This document shows, piece by piece, positions 12,101 to 24,000 of a stretch of 46,827 nucleotides of DNA. This stretch comes from Hydnum rufescens UP504 (Eukaryota; Basidiomycota; Agaricomycetes; Cantharellales; Hydnaceae), in contig MU129238.1 in assembly GCA_014904985.1 (NCBI GenBank), forward strand, positions 1 to 46,827, given 5' to 3'. A program made the translations under genes and the position numbers. The first letter of the stretch is position 1. Each line of letters opens with the position of its first letter. The notes beneath the pieces were generated by a model. That model ran no database searches, was not told where the DNA came from, and worked only from the letters and a program-made list of their open reading frames with translations.

Positions 12101-12947
12101 TAAGCCCAGATGAATAGATGGATGAATGCTCCGAAGGTTACCATAAGTGGGCTATCGTGGTTATCGTGGAGTCCAGGAATCGAGGTAGCAGATGATTTGA
12201 TTGCAAATGAGACGGGAAGACGATGGCCGAAGGCAAGTGGATTGTGTGATGATATATTCAGAGAATTTTGGTTGGAGAGTACTCAGACTCTCAAAGCAGA
12301 GTAACGCCGGGCGTTCCCGGTAGTACAGGCGCTCAACTAAATTGAGTCAACTTAGGTCTTGGCTCTTGAGTCAAAATATTCTAGCTAACTACAAAACATT
12401 GGCTTTTTTTCTGATACCGTAAGAATGCATCCAAATGGCAGATAGTGTTGAGGACGAGAGAAAACTTACCGCCCAAGGTTCGGTTCAATTTCACGTGACC
12501 AAGCAGCTCCAAACACGGATGTCTCCGACGGATATCCTTGTTTGAACGCTTCACGGGACGCAGTGACCTGTGACACACTGGTCTGTGACCCATGATTGAA
12601 TTTGGAATCAGGAATTCCTGGGTCTGTTATATAATCAGGTGCCACGAGGTCTTCTAAAAGTTCCGAAGAGCCACTTAGTACCGGTCAGGTCCAGTCTCCC
12701 GACCTTGTGGTCTACACTCCGACATAGCGAGTCTTCACGATGCAATTGAAGTTCCTCTTAGGAGGTGACCTCACTATGAAAGTACTTGCAAGATACAAAG
12801 TACCTGAAAATTCAGATTTGTCGATTCTGACACACTCGAGCCTTTCCCAAACATCATTACAAGAATACAACAAAAAAACCACAGGTTAGGGCCACCTGCA
12901 AGTCAGGGGTCCTCCGGGAGAGAGGGTCCGTAGTTAATTACAGGAAT
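9159..12947. other. 3.8 kb without recognisable genes
   Basis: Only short open frames occur and none shows a known domain. One 71-codon plus-strand frame at 9704-9919 would encode a short helical segment followed by a hydrophobic stretch, but there is no supporting family or splice partner. No tRNA or mobile-element signature was recognised. Confidence 0.45.
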
Positions 12948-14359
12948 TCACGCTTTACGAATGGGCACACCACTAGCCTCACTCCAGGCCCTAAGAATGA
13001 GCTGCGTGATTGCATCCACTCCCTCATTGTGTTTGACGGATGCAAATACTGTGGGACCACCGTCGCGCATCTTGGCAGAGTCTCGTTGCATCACTTCAAT
13101 TGAGGCTCCGACGTAAGGGGCAAGATCAATCTATAATGAGCCGGGGTAAATTGCATCAAACCCAAGGTTATCAGCTACGGCACAATGAAGCAGCCGCACT
13201 GCTATGTGGTTTACCTTATTCACGACCAATAGATCTGACTTTGAGATTTGGGATGGGATTAACGATGCTGGGTCTCTTGATAAACTGAAATAAGACTACC
13301 TGAGAAATCCCCGGACCTCCTTTTCGAGGAATTTTATCCCCACCAGAGACGTCAATCTATGTTGACACGAAGGAACAGGCTTGAGTGTGTCAAGGATGTT
13401 TAATACATCCTCAGGAACTACACACCACATAAATGATATAGTCCGCTAGTTCACGCGAATAGTTGGCTAGAAGTGGATACGTTATCTCGCAAAGCATTGC
13501 TCCGGCGGGATGTAAAGGAAGAGGTATCTTACCGGCAAGATTGTCGCCACCACTCTCAACGAATAGGAGTTCACAATTAAACTTTGCCTGGAGTTCCTCC
13601 AGAGCACCTAAATTGGCAGAAATATCTTCACGAATTGCGGCGTGTGGACAGCCTCCCGTCTCGATAGCCTTAATCCGCTCGGCCGGAAGTGCGCCATTTT
13701 TAATGAGGAACTCTTGATCTTCACGGGTGAATATGTCGTTCGTAAGAACGCCTAGGAGGATATGGAGAGGAGACGGCAACCCAAGGAACCACCCGTTAGT
13801 GCGCCTAAGAAGCAATCACTGATAGTCTCGCTCGTACCGATATTATATTGGTCCCGCAGTCGCCGGCAGAGGGCGAGCGTAAGGGCAGTCTTCCCAGACC
13901 CCACAGGACTAATGGGTACAACTTAGTCAGGATCCCTATTGGAGGGTTCCGCACACACCCTCCGATTCCAACCGTAAAGCCACGGTCCCTAAAGTTCCGA
14001 TCTGACCAGTCAGGAAGGTCCCGTTCGGCAAATTTCCCTGTTTTATTTCCGGAGACCCGAATACATAGTGAAATGGGGGAGGAAACCCAAGGTCGCGGCC
14101 GTCATGGGGGATTGATCAGGTAAGAGATAACATAGAATGATGTTAGATCGTTCGGTGTATTGTAATTACCTGCATGCTCTAAATGTTCATGGGTGTGACC
14201 ATGCTCCAGTGCGTTAAACGTAGAATCCTCTTCGTGCGAGTGTGAGTGTTGGGGTGCCCCTGGGCCATGGGAATGTGTTTGATTCGGTGAAGCATCTTTC
14301 AAGTCCCTCAAAGCCGAGTTGACTTCAGGGACAAAGGTGCAGACATCGCCAGAGGTCAT
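12948..14359 (-). CDS. ureG: urease accessory GTPase UreG, eight exons
   Basis: UreG is the GTPase that delivers nickel to apo-urease together with UreF/UreD. The exons I assembled are 14359-14170, 14037-13959, 13908-13838, 13751-13533, 13466-13426, 13356-13300, 13238-13215 and 13130-12948. They sum to exactly 288 codons (287 aa), the usual size of a fungal UreG. Residues 29-62 form a histidine-rich metal-binding stretch with ten His. Then come FTVGIGG, the P-loop GPVGSGKT (90-97), TNDIFTRED, the invariant CPH nickel motif (148-150), [20 protein letters not shown], and an NKID guanine-recognition motif split by an intron. All introns have GT-AG ends and are 50-132 bp. The N-terminus is the least certain part: the frame is open further upstream, and the true start could be in another exon. 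Confidence 0.93.
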
Positions 14360-14805
14360 TCCTGTGAGGCTGTGATGATTAACGAAACGTTTGTTACCGG
14401 TCCGGGCGTGGCGTTGTATGGCCGGAAATATGCGCGATATTGTTGTCCGTTGATTGTTTTCCTCACCGTACGATGATATGTTGTTCATTTTCTCTGGTCG
14501 CTCGCGTTCGGCATCGAGGTTGATCGCCCGATTCCACCGCTGCTCTTCCCTGGATACCTGGCATCTTGGCTCATCTTGGAATACAGTAAATTTGCACCCC
14601 TCAGGAATCTGGGACATCGAATGGAATGAAATTGGAATACATAGGATAAATGTGCAAATTGTAGGATAAGAATTATGCAGAAAAATGCAAGATGATGAGC
14701 AGAAACCGTGATGGGACGGGTGGAAGTGGACCGGAAAGGAAAGCGTGACGTTCATGCATGATGGCCTCCGGGAACAACAAAGCTATGACGAGAAGTGCAA
14801 TACCC
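14360..14805. other. spacer between ureG and bZIP gene 3
   Basis: The minus-strand frame of the ureG first exon stays open through most of this 446 bp (to about 14755). Its translation there does not resemble UreG and probably includes the ureG leader. The spacer also has to hold the 3' end of bZIP gene 3, which stops at 14806. Confidence 0.4.
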
Positions 14806-15711
14806 TTACGACATATCCATGTCGTCACCCCTTGACCCTGCCTTCCCATTGACAATCATCTCTTTCAAGAACGCCACCCTGTCCTCTAGCCGAGAGCATT
14901 TGACTTTGAGCTCGTCACGTTCGCCTGTCAGCTCTTGAACTTTAGACTCCAGATTCCGGACGTGCTCAAGTTTGCGCTGTCGGGAACGCCGGGCAGCCAC
15001 AGTGTTCTGTCGTCGTTTAGCGGCAGCGGGATCCTCCTCTACGCGTACGCCCGTGCCACTCTCGTCACCATCATCAGCGTTGCCATCCTCTGAATCCACC
15101 GAGGCAGAAGATCGAGATCTCCTCGTGCGCCCACGGGAAGCCATGTAATCGCCTTTGCTATTAGGCTCCCGACCAGGTGCTGGCGTGGCCAATGTTTGAG
15201 AATGCAACGGGGTGGAGGAGGATCTTCTCGATTGGGTGGGAGCAGTAAGGGGGAGCATTTCTTTGACCGTAATACCACGTCGATGACCAGTCGGCGCTTT
15301 CCAGTGTTTTCGATTTTGGTCGCTGTCTTCTGAACCTCCTTTATCGGCCGCGTCCAGGCGCTCGACTTCTATGGGTGGAGATAGACGGCGCTTCTTCATT
15401 GGTGGGGACGAAGAGACGATACGTGGGGGTGGGGACTGCATAGTAGGGACGAAGCTGCCTCGGATCGGTGGCGGCGACGAGCTCAGGACCATGTGACCTT
15501 CTGGTGCGCAGACGATGGAAGAGATGGCCATAGAAGAGCGGTTTGGATTTGCGAGAGTGTTCGGGAGGGGGGGATTGATATGAGGCTCTGAGTTAAAATG
15601 TTGTAGATGACGTTGAGGGCGCGACCGGGTAGATGTAGTGGCATCATTGGAATGCAGGGATATTTCTGACTTGAGGCCGAATCGCCGGTCTCCAGCACGA
15701 TCTGGAGTCAT
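14806..15711 (-). CDS. Gcn4-type bZIP transcription factor (paralogue 3)
   Basis: This is a predicted nuclear DNA-binding regulator of 301 aa in one exon, with an ATG at 15711. The N-terminal half is Ser/Pro-rich and contains MAISSIV, matching MAILSII of paralogue 2. The family box (KAPTGHRRGIT then PLTAPTQSRR) lies in the middle. An acidic run precedes the bZIP, where NTVAARRSRQRK is followed by a leucine zipper of about five heptads (about 232-290). It is closer to paralogue 2 than to paralogue 1 in the basic region (SRQRK against SRARK), in zipper length and in the MAI motif. Two TATA-like elements and a perfect Gcn4 site lie 180-230 bp upstream. Confidence 0.9.
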   Translation of the reverse strand: MTPDRAGDRRFGLKSEISLHSNDATTSTRSRPQRHLQHFNSEPHINPPLPNTLANPNRSSMAISSIVCAPEGHMVLSSSPPPIRGSFVPTMQSPPPRIVSSSPPMKKRRLSPPIEVERLDAADKGGSEDSDQNRKHWKAPTGHRRGITVKEMLPLTAPTQSRRSSSTPLHSQTLATPAPGREPNSKGDYMASRGRTRRSRSSASVDSEDGNADDGDESGTGVRVEEDPAAAKRRQNTVAARRSRQRKLEHVRNLESKVQELTGERDELKVKCSRLEDRVAFLKEMIVNGKAGSRGDDMDMS

Positions 15712-15886
15712 AGTAGAATAGACGTGGTCGACTTCCGAGTACGCGGGGATGGTAGACGAGCCAAATGATTCTGGTGGCCTATGGAAGAGCGTGATTTGTC
15801 AGCGACGAAATAAACAAATAGAGTCTCACGCACGAGGCGAATCCACGGAGGGGGGGAAAGGATGGTGCATGACCAGACGAGTAGGT

Positions 15887-15912
15887 GGCGATTTATACAA
15901 GGCGATTTATAC
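15887..15912 (-). promoter_or_regulatory. duplicated TATA-like element of bZIP gene 3
   Basis: The 12-mer GGCGATTTATAC occurs twice with a 14 bp period (15887-15898 and 15901-15912). Read on the minus strand, each copy gives TATAAAT, about 180 and 194 bp upstream of the ATG at 15711 and just downstream of the Gcn4 site. The arrangement looks like a core promoter with alternative TATA boxes. Confidence 0.45.
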
Positions 15913-15931
15913 CGTTACGACGCATGGGATT

Positions 15932-15940
15932 ATGAGTCAT
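15932..15940. promoter_or_regulatory. perfect Gcn4/AP-1 site upstream of bZIP gene 3
   Basis: ATGAGTCAT lies 221 bp upstream of the start codon and 20 bp from the nearer TATA-like element. The same 9-mer occurs at nearly the same distance upstream of paralogue 2. Confidence 0.55.
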
Positions 15941-16530
15941 CAGATATAAATGTTTGTTGGCTCGCGCCCTTGTCATCCACATGGAAAAAGGAATTATTTA
16001 TGTTTTTCCCGCAGGCGATTTTGCGCCGGCATTAAAAAGCAACCAGTTTCAATGGCAGTCCGCTGTGCCCGATGGGGAGGAAGTATGTAGCTGGTGCAGA
16101 TTTGATGGATTTGAAACAACAGGAGGTGGACTCGTGGCGGTCCCCCCCCCCTAGCAAACAAACAAAGTTACTGGTAGCACCAGACAATGTTCCAAGATTG
16201 TGAAAATTGTTTGCAATCTGACTGGGATAAATTTTAAATACTATGCCCGAGTGTTCGCCCTGAGATTGACTCAGCTCGGGCATTCCAAACATTCCCGAGA
16301 CGGCAATACTGGAATTGCATCGAATACCGAGAATCCCTGCGAGACTCGGCGTTGTCTGCTTTTGCCCCCGGCAGCATTCGCAACGTTGCAGCTAGGGCCC
16401 TTCCTGGCTCAGTACTGTTCGATGCACATTGCAGCAGCATGGTCAGGACCACGCCCCTACGGCATGGCATTTTCATAGACCCTACCGCTCCCTTGCCTTC
16501 GTAACATTATCTTTCATCTTATCCCTCGGA

Positions 16531-17383
16531 ATGCCCAGCGACGCAGAAGTAGGTGCAATAACATGCATCTGGTGATAGACTGATGTTCTTGTCATCAGAT
16601 TGCCGCCGAGATCCTCTCAGAGGAAAGTACCTTACGATTTACTTCGTTCAAGAGCGAGGATGCCGTGACGATTGGGATGAACCTGCGCAAGCGATTCCGT
16701 GCATCACTGAGGCACTCAAGAGGACGAGGGGCAGTGATCTCAATCCAGGTATGCACCGATCTTGAGAACCCTGATCGACCCTTTCAGTGCCGCTCATATT
16801 TCATATGCGAATATATAGAGTGTCCAGGGGGCTACGCTTTTTGCCTGTGCCGTGGGCGATGGATCCGATGTATGCATGGACAGTTGGCATCGTCTAGAGG
16901 GCATCATGAGAGTCACCCAGCGCACCGGTCACAGCTCTTTCTACATTGAGAAGGGCAAGAACATCCTCGCCAAATCTCCTGAACAACTAGGTATGAAATT
17001 AATGGAGCGATTGGGAAGTCAGATGCTGACGGAATGACTGGTATAGGCCTCCCTTTCCCAGAATATCGAATTGAAGGAGGAGGTGAGTAACGGAATCGAC
17101 TCGCCGACCTTAGACTGCTGACCCCATCCACATATATAAGCGTTCCCCATATGGCTCGTAGTACGTGTCATCCTTCCCTCGTCATTAGTTTGCCTAGTTT
17201 GACAATGTCGGCGGTCCAAAGAACTCGCCCTCTGTGCCCCTGGGCACAATCGGCATCTACTCTGGCCACTCTCTCGACGACCATGGCATGATTGCTAGCA
17301 CGCTCAAACATTTCTTCGTCAAATCAGGAGGAAACGGCGGTATTTCGTTGCGACAAGACAGTGGCTCGGCGGAGGCAGCATAA
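16531..17383 (+). CDS. UPF0303 / haem-degrading (GlcG-HbpS fold) domain protein, six exons
   Basis: This is a small, probably cytosolic protein of the family that includes yeast Ybr137w; its biochemical role is uncertain. The exons are 16531-16548, 16599-16748, 16819-16990, 17047-17082, 17141-17160 and 17198-17383, giving 193 aa. Recognisable segments are TLRFTSFKSEDAVTIG, the GATLFACAVGDG strand, SWHRLEGIMRV with RTGHSSFY, LPFPEYRIEGGAFPIWLV, and GTIGIYSGHSLDDHGMI near the C-terminus, in the order usual for this family. Introns 1-4 are 50-70 bp. The last one would be only 37 bp with the acceptor at 17197. An acceptor at 17221 (61 bp intron) is also in frame and gives 185 aa with better spacing to relatives. 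No neighbour suggests a pathway. Confidence 0.85.
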
Positions 17384-20050
17384 TCTTATGGTGAAAATCG
17401 ACAAATGAATTCAGATGATCGCCAGTTATAACCAGTCATATCTCGTGTCTTGGCATCACAATACATAGTTTTTCGGCGGAGTCAAAGTTTGATGGTCGAT
17501 GGTCATCTGCAAGGCGGACAGGACTTCGAGCGCTTATCGGATCTCTTTGGAAATACCATCACGACAAAATCACCCTCTGTTCCACCAAACAGAGCGGACG
17601 ATCAGAGAGACAATCAGGTAAAAGATATTGCCTGGAATTACCGTGGGATTATATGATTGTTATCACTCTGACACATACTGTACATGCACGATCGATGACG
17701 TAATTCGTTGAGGGACCAAGCCTGTGCTCAACGTCCCAGGGACTTCCTCGCCGAATCGTCAATGTCATCGCTTGAATGAAAGTCCTCCACATGACCCTTC
17801 GTAGCGGGCATCGGCTTCAGGTTTTAGCTCTATTTCTCTCAGTTGTCAGCTCACGATCCCCGATTCCCTCATGAGCCACAGGCGATCTGATCTGTAAACC
17901 AATTGTAGAGATCGCATACGCAATTGTCCTCCATGCTACAGGGTGGCAATGTTACTCCACGTGTTCAGTTGTGCACAGGGGAGGTCGACCACGTGATGAA
18001 GAGTCGTCGTTTTCCTGTCGCTACGGGTAGCAGGGCGAGCGCCAATCTCCGACTCTCTAAGTCCGAAGTCGTGTGATTCATGACCTGGTGTCACCGATTT
18101 TGCTAACAAGTTGAATGTTCTGAGCCAATTCTCTCGTTGACGAATGGCGGCTCTTTGGAACTGAGCTCGCGCCGCGAGCTTCCCACTTTATCCGGTAAAG
18201 GACACTAAGGTCTAGTCAGCGGCGCCAAGGATGCACTTGGAACATCATGTAGTCCAGTGGTATAATGAGTTCCCGAAAAAATGAACACATATGGGAAACC
18301 GATGAACGCAGTGCAATCCCCATGAGACATCCACTGCCATTATCGATGGTGGGCGGTGTGGACTTCATGTAATGAAACATCAATTATATGTGCTAGTTTT
18401 TGCTAGTGTAACGCGAGATGGGCTTGAGTTATGATGCCCAATCTGCGGACTGAAACTCCTCGCCAATGCTGGATGAGATGAGCTCAGTGTCTCTTGTTGA
18501 AATGGGCGGTTATCGACTACGGCGTACGTTGTCACGTGCCTCTACCCCTCTCCGCACGTCCGGCCCACTCTAGGGCCGCCCTCCTTTTACTATATATAAC
18601 GTAGGTATTTCATGTACATACCTCACTGGTTTGTACCTCCGCAACCGTACCCTGCACCGAGGTTCTTTTATCACACAATCTCTTACTGCGTGTGGGCGGA
18701 GAAGTCCGAAGGACGCCGAATTCTCACCAATTCGGGCAGCGCTGAAGCCTTAGCCTCGAAAGAAGCTGGACTGAAGAGTGGGCTTACAGCGTGTACTTCG
18801 GGCTCTCGGAGCGTGGGAAAGACAAGCTGCAATGACTATGCAACCCTGTCTCAGACACGCATTGTTTTGACCCAATCAAAAGGGATGGTGGGTGGGTGAA
18901 AAGAGAATTCTTCGTCTCGAGAGCACAGCAGAAGATATTCTCGGCTAAGCGACTACAGTGTGAGTGAAGCACTGTCGTCTTCAGGAATCCGGCATCTCCC
19001 GGATTGGCGCCGGCTCGAACTCTAACGCCGGCCTCATCCAGCAATATCTCGCTCCGCTACACAAAAACTAGCCGTGGCCCACGTTCCACTCGCAAGCTCG
19101 CTCACGTGGCCTCTAAGTAAGAAGATTGCGTGGGTTCCAAGTTGTAGTCTGAGGCACGAGGACTACGCAGGCGTGAAGGAAGGAGCGGAAACCGCCGAAA
19201 CCTTGTTTCCGCTTTGTTTCATCTGTCCCGGCCAGCAGAGCCTGAGGGAGACCCTGTTTTCTTTTCCCCTCCCTCCCGCCCTGTTTATGATGGTGTGGTC
19301 TTTGTTGGTGTCTAGTCGTGAGTCCCACCCACCCATCCCGTGCCCGCCCTCCCGCACAGTCGGGCCGGTGCCGGGTTCTCACGCGCCAAAATTGCCTGCG
19401 GCAATTTTTCACACACCTACACCAGCAGAGACCTGCCATAGATGCAGGCTGACTGTTTCGGAGGGCGGATGACTTCACTAGCAGTTTTGACAGTCAATTC
19501 AATAGCGGATTCAATGAAAGGGTTGATCTTGTGACGAGCAAAAAACCCACTCTTACGTAAATGTAAGCGAGAGCATCACGTGCAGTTTGGATACATCCGG
19601 TTGCGGACCCGCTTCGCGTCCTTCCAGTCAGGTTGTCGTGTTAAGAGACTAGCTATATTCAGTGTTGCTGTGGACTGAAGTGACTTAAGTCGGCCTCATT
19701 GGATATCTGTCCATATCATGCCCCGAATGGGAAGAGGCCATGGTGGTGAGAACACTCAGTCACTATGCTATCCTGTTGGTAAACGTGACTCACATCCCAG
19801 ACAGAAAATGTGAAAATACGAACAAAAGAAGGGATGAAGCTGGAGATGCGCCATGAGCTTACTGCGATGCCCATTAATACGAAGGATCGAGGGAATTCCT
19901 GGCACACTGGGAGGGTTGGAGCTCGGGGAACATTTACAGACAATTGTAGGGCTACAGGGTCCGTTATTCTACTATGACCAGATACAGCGCATCATCCAAG
20001 TCCTACTCCGCATATGGTACAATGTGACATCTATATAAGAGCGTAATTAG
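17384..20050. other. 2.7 kb without recognisable genes
   Basis: Short open frames only; none has a recognisable domain or plausible exon partner. A CT-rich stretch around 19250-19360 explains the longest minus-strand frame there. The sequence around 19010-19040 has a GCCGGC...GCCGGC inverted element around a TCGAACTC, but no tRNA cloverleaf can be drawn from it. Confidence 0.45.
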
Positions 20051-20897
20051 TTATAGCGACCGATGAGGATCGAATTTTAACACTAACCCAAGAAGGCTAC
20101 TTCCCCCGCCCCACCCTCTTCGCGGAATGAGTGAGAGAGTAAGAGTAGTGGTATTCCCGCTAGACGACGATGAACGCCTGACTTTGATTTCAATTGGGCG
20201 CTGTTCACAAAACTCATGATAAGAATTCACACGATAGTGTCTGAGCCCATAGAACACTAACATTTTCATGACCAGCGACTAATTCAGCGATCGGTACAAG
20301 TTGAGCGGGAGGATTGAAAGACATCACCGACAAATTACCAAAGCGGAGAATGAGATCGTTCTGCTCAAGTCCCTGAAGAATATGTTAAGCAGGATTCATG
20401 GGAAGTAGCGTTTCTGATAATACCCACAGCATGCTCAGCTGGGCTTTGGGCGCTACACTATTCACGCGAGCGAAGGCTTTCTCAGACCCAACGTCAATAT
20501 CTTGGGGCTGCGATGGGGTTGGGCCCTGGGCTGGCTGAGAGGAAAGTTCTGACTCGTCTCTCTTGTATATTCCCTGCAGCGCCAGCGCTATTTCGTCTGT
20601 GATCGCTTGCAGATCATTGCGAAGTTCGATGACCCGGACTCTGGCCTACAAGGAGAGCAGTAAGGTATAATACTCGGAGTCAAGAGCATCATGACAAGGA
20701 CTATAGCGTACAGTTCGTACGGAAGCCACATCGATGTCAGCTCGAGGAAATCCCTGAGGGTCCACCAACGGAGACTTCATGGTCGAGTCATTAAGAGAAA
20801 GGATGGAGAGGTAATGCTGTATCTGCGCTTCCACGCCTTCCTTCCTAGAAACAAGTGCCAGCGTGCGCTGTCTTTCTGCATTCTGTAACCCAACCAT
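20051..20897 (-). CDS. NAS2: 26S proteasome assembly chaperone Nas2/PSMD9 (p27), four exons
   Basis: Nas2/p27 binds the ATPase Rpt5 during assembly of the proteasome base. The exons are 20897-20712, 20645-20424, 20372-20262 and 20200-20051, with introns of 66, 51 and 61 bp, giving 222 aa, the expected family length. The N-terminal coiled-coil half contains the hallmark PLVDPQGFPRADIDV followed by VRTARVRVIELRNDL. After a low-complexity linker, the PDZ-like domain begins at FARVNSVAPK and continues through GLEQNDLILRFGN. The C-terminal strand RPIEIKVRR and the family signature PRRGWGGGSSLLG close the protein. The ATG at 20897 aligns with family starts; an in-frame ATG nine codons upstream (20924) is the alternative. 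It is divergent from the Cdc11-like gene. Confidence 0.92.
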
Positions 20898-21088
20898 GAT
20901 CGAGCGGCAAACTCCGAACACCAAATAAACCCAAACATCACCAACAAAACCCTAGGTGTCACGACAATTTTCCTTCCGAGCGCACAGCACGTCGTGGGGG
21001 TCGGAAAAGCTATTTGGAATAACGATCCCTTCTTCCTTCGAATTCTCGATTTGTCGGTTTTCCGAATTAGTTATTTGCAAGCCCACTC
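20898..21088. promoter_or_regulatory. 191 bp divergent promoter between NAS2 and the Cdc11-like gene
   Basis: The two start codons face away from each other with 191 bp between them, so this interval must contain both promoters. It includes no strong TATA box, consistent with housekeeping genes. Confidence 0.5.
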
Positions 21089-24000
21089 ATGAGCAAGCCA
21101 GGATGGATGGACGAATCCCTCGAAGAAGAATGGATTGACCAGAACGAGCAAGATATGAGTATTTACCAGGACAATGACGCGCCAGTACACGGTTTACACA
21201 TTCTCCATGCCCCGCAGGAGGTCATTCCACGAGGTGACGAAGAAGACCAAGAGGGTTCTGGCAGTTCCGCGACGGCTATCTCGCCGCAAACAGGCGGGAC
21301 ATTTCTTATTCGCGAAGACGTACAACATGAGCCCGTTACTCCAGCCAAGCGTCTCCCTGGCAAAGGCAAATTAAATCCATTTGCCAAATCATTCTTTAGT
21401 CCACTTGCCCTCGAAAGGATGTTCGAGCCGCCTTCCCCTCCCGTTCCGAAGACTAAACCCGCCCGGATCTCTAGCACCCTGGTTCAGTCCCATATACCCC
21501 CCGAAATTCCATCCCATCAAGATTATCAACATGAGGCAACAGCGGACAACACCGATGACAATGACGGCATGCCAGACGAAATTATCGCGTCAGATATACC
21601 AAATCTACTAACCTTTGATGGCCGAAAGCCCAGTGCTGGATATACCTTTACTTTCCGTGCCCCAATCGGAGGATCTAGGCCACCCCCACCGTTCGTCGAC
21701 CCGCGTTTGCGACTCTTCCAGACATACGATACGTACACGAAAGATCATCTCTCGGCTCTAGTCGATACCATTGATGTCAAATCCGCTGCTGGAAGCCCTA
21801 GCGAGGATGGATACAGTCGCAGCTCGAAGCGGATCAGGCTCAGTCCTCCGGAATCCGAGTACCCCAGTCGATCACACCAATCTGTATTTTCAGCACGTTC
21901 TTCCGTGAGCCCTCGAATGAGTCGTCCGAATAGTCGTCGTGACTATGTCGGGGAGTCACGGTCTCTGATGCAACAGATCAAGAACAACCGTTCCTTCTCA
22001 ATTGGAACTACCCTCGCTTCCGATGTTGCCGGCCTAAGCTTGGTAGAGGAAGACGAAGAGGAATCTGAAGAACAAGGTGCGGATGCATTATAACACCTGT
22101 GACATGTCTCTCAGCCTTGGTTGCCTTCCAGCTCCGTCTCAGTCACCAGTTGGTCATGGCTATGCGTCTTCTAGTATGGCGTATCGACTCCAGGCTGCAT
22201 CGCTTATGGCCCAGATCAAGTTCGATGTTCAAGATGATCTGCCGGACGGCAAAGAAAACGAAGAGCCTCATGCGATGCGGAGGAATGATCTGGGGGAGAG
22301 CAAATCTACGGATGCTCCTAATATGCAGGAGCCTTCCCGTCCCACCAAGTCCATAGATGAGAGTGATCGCGAGCCGAATCTGGAGAAGACAGTCTCCCAG
22401 AAATCCGTGCAACTCAATAATTCTCGAATAGGCAAACGTTCCCGTAGTCCTCAACTTCCAAGTTCAGTTCCTATTATTCAGATACAGCCCACCTCTTCTA
22501 CCATACACCATCCAAATGTCGGGGACAATATTCCTGTTCTCAATCGAACGACTTCAATACCCAGTTCAATCCCTCAGCGAGGTGTCCAAAACCTTGCAGT
22601 TGATCGCAATGGTCACCTTATCCCACCACTTCCACAGCAGCAAAACCAAGCGCAGGCGGATCTCGCGCGCTTCGTTATGTCCTCCACTGCACAAAGCTCC
22701 ATGTTCAACGCGATCCAACGGTCTCATTCAGGGACGTCCAGTTCAAGTGCTGCGACCGCAGGCTCTGGTGTTAAACACGCCGGCTCTCTCAGCACTGGCA
22801 TTTTGCGGACCATTGCACCAGAAGAGGTCGGTCCTATTAACGCGGTGGGAGATATGGTGTGGGATCCCGAACGAATGGTCTGGGCAAAGAACCGTCGGCG
22901 CAGGAGTGTTGGAACCGATGAAGATATCTCCGAGGATGTCTTTCGGGATATCGAGAGTCTCAAAGATCGTAGCGAAGGGGACCACGAACACACCCGACAG
23001 GAAGCCCGAGATGAAAGTGGAGATAGCTCAGAGGATGATGACATTGACGAGCCCAACAAGTTCGTTGGCGATCCCGTGCGGCATCTTCCCAATCAGTATC
23101 GAGATTCCGACAGCGAAGGAGACGAGGAACGGGATGGCGACGAGGGAGAGTTACAAGAAGAGCCTGAGTACCTTTCGTCTGCGCAGACCAATGTATCTGG
23201 AGAGGCTTCTCGATCAGATCTTCAGCGTAACTTCGAATCCACCATTGATGATGAAGACGAAGACGCTGGCCAGCGCTTCAGCGAAAGCCCCGAACCGGTC
23301 GCAACGTCTGATGGTTTGGCCGCGTCTCACAGTGCTCTTCGCCCGATTCTCATGGTCTCCCAATCAACCCCACACTCGTCTCCATATCCAAACACCGGCC
23401 TCAGACCCCATCTGGCCTCCAATCCCCCCCGCTCGGCACTGAAGCAGACGCCGTTCGATCCTACTGCGTCGGCACGGCGAGAGACTAAGATTGGGCCCTC
23501 GACCCCTCTCTCGGGCATTGACCATCATGGACATCGTCGCTCTGTTAGCTTTTCCGACGGCAAAAAGGACGGCAAGATTATCGACTTGGTTAAGTCTCGT
23601 GGTCTCAATGAGGTTTCCCTCTCGGGCGAAGATGAGGGTGATGGAAAAACTAAGAGTGTGCAGAGGAGCATGTCTCTGGCACCATCCACTAGAACGAAGC
23701 GTATCGATGGGATGCTTGCAGCTCTTGAAGAAGGAAGTAAGTGGAGAGTAATTTGTGACCGTGAAGCAATTCCTGAGTGGATTTATCGCAGGCATGGAGT
23801 CGACACCTTCCAAGGCAGAGGGCCACCGTCGAACGGACTCATCCGTTCTTGTCCCACTCTCTGCTCGCTCCTCAGCATTTTCTCATACTCATTCCGAGTC
23901 ACGTTCTGAAACTCAATCAGTCTCGTTAGTTGCTCACAGCTCAGAAGAATACCGCCAGCCACCGCGAGGCACACAAACCACCACCACGTATACCTCACGT

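Noticed and set aside
19005..19045. GGCTCGAACTC with flanking GCCGGC repeats, suggestive of a tRNA T-arm
   Set aside because: GCCGGC is self-complementary and the remaining arms cannot be drawn.
19113..19478. 121-codon minus-strand frame rich in Arg/Gly
   Set aside because: It arises from a CT-rich plus-strand tract and has no recognisable domain.
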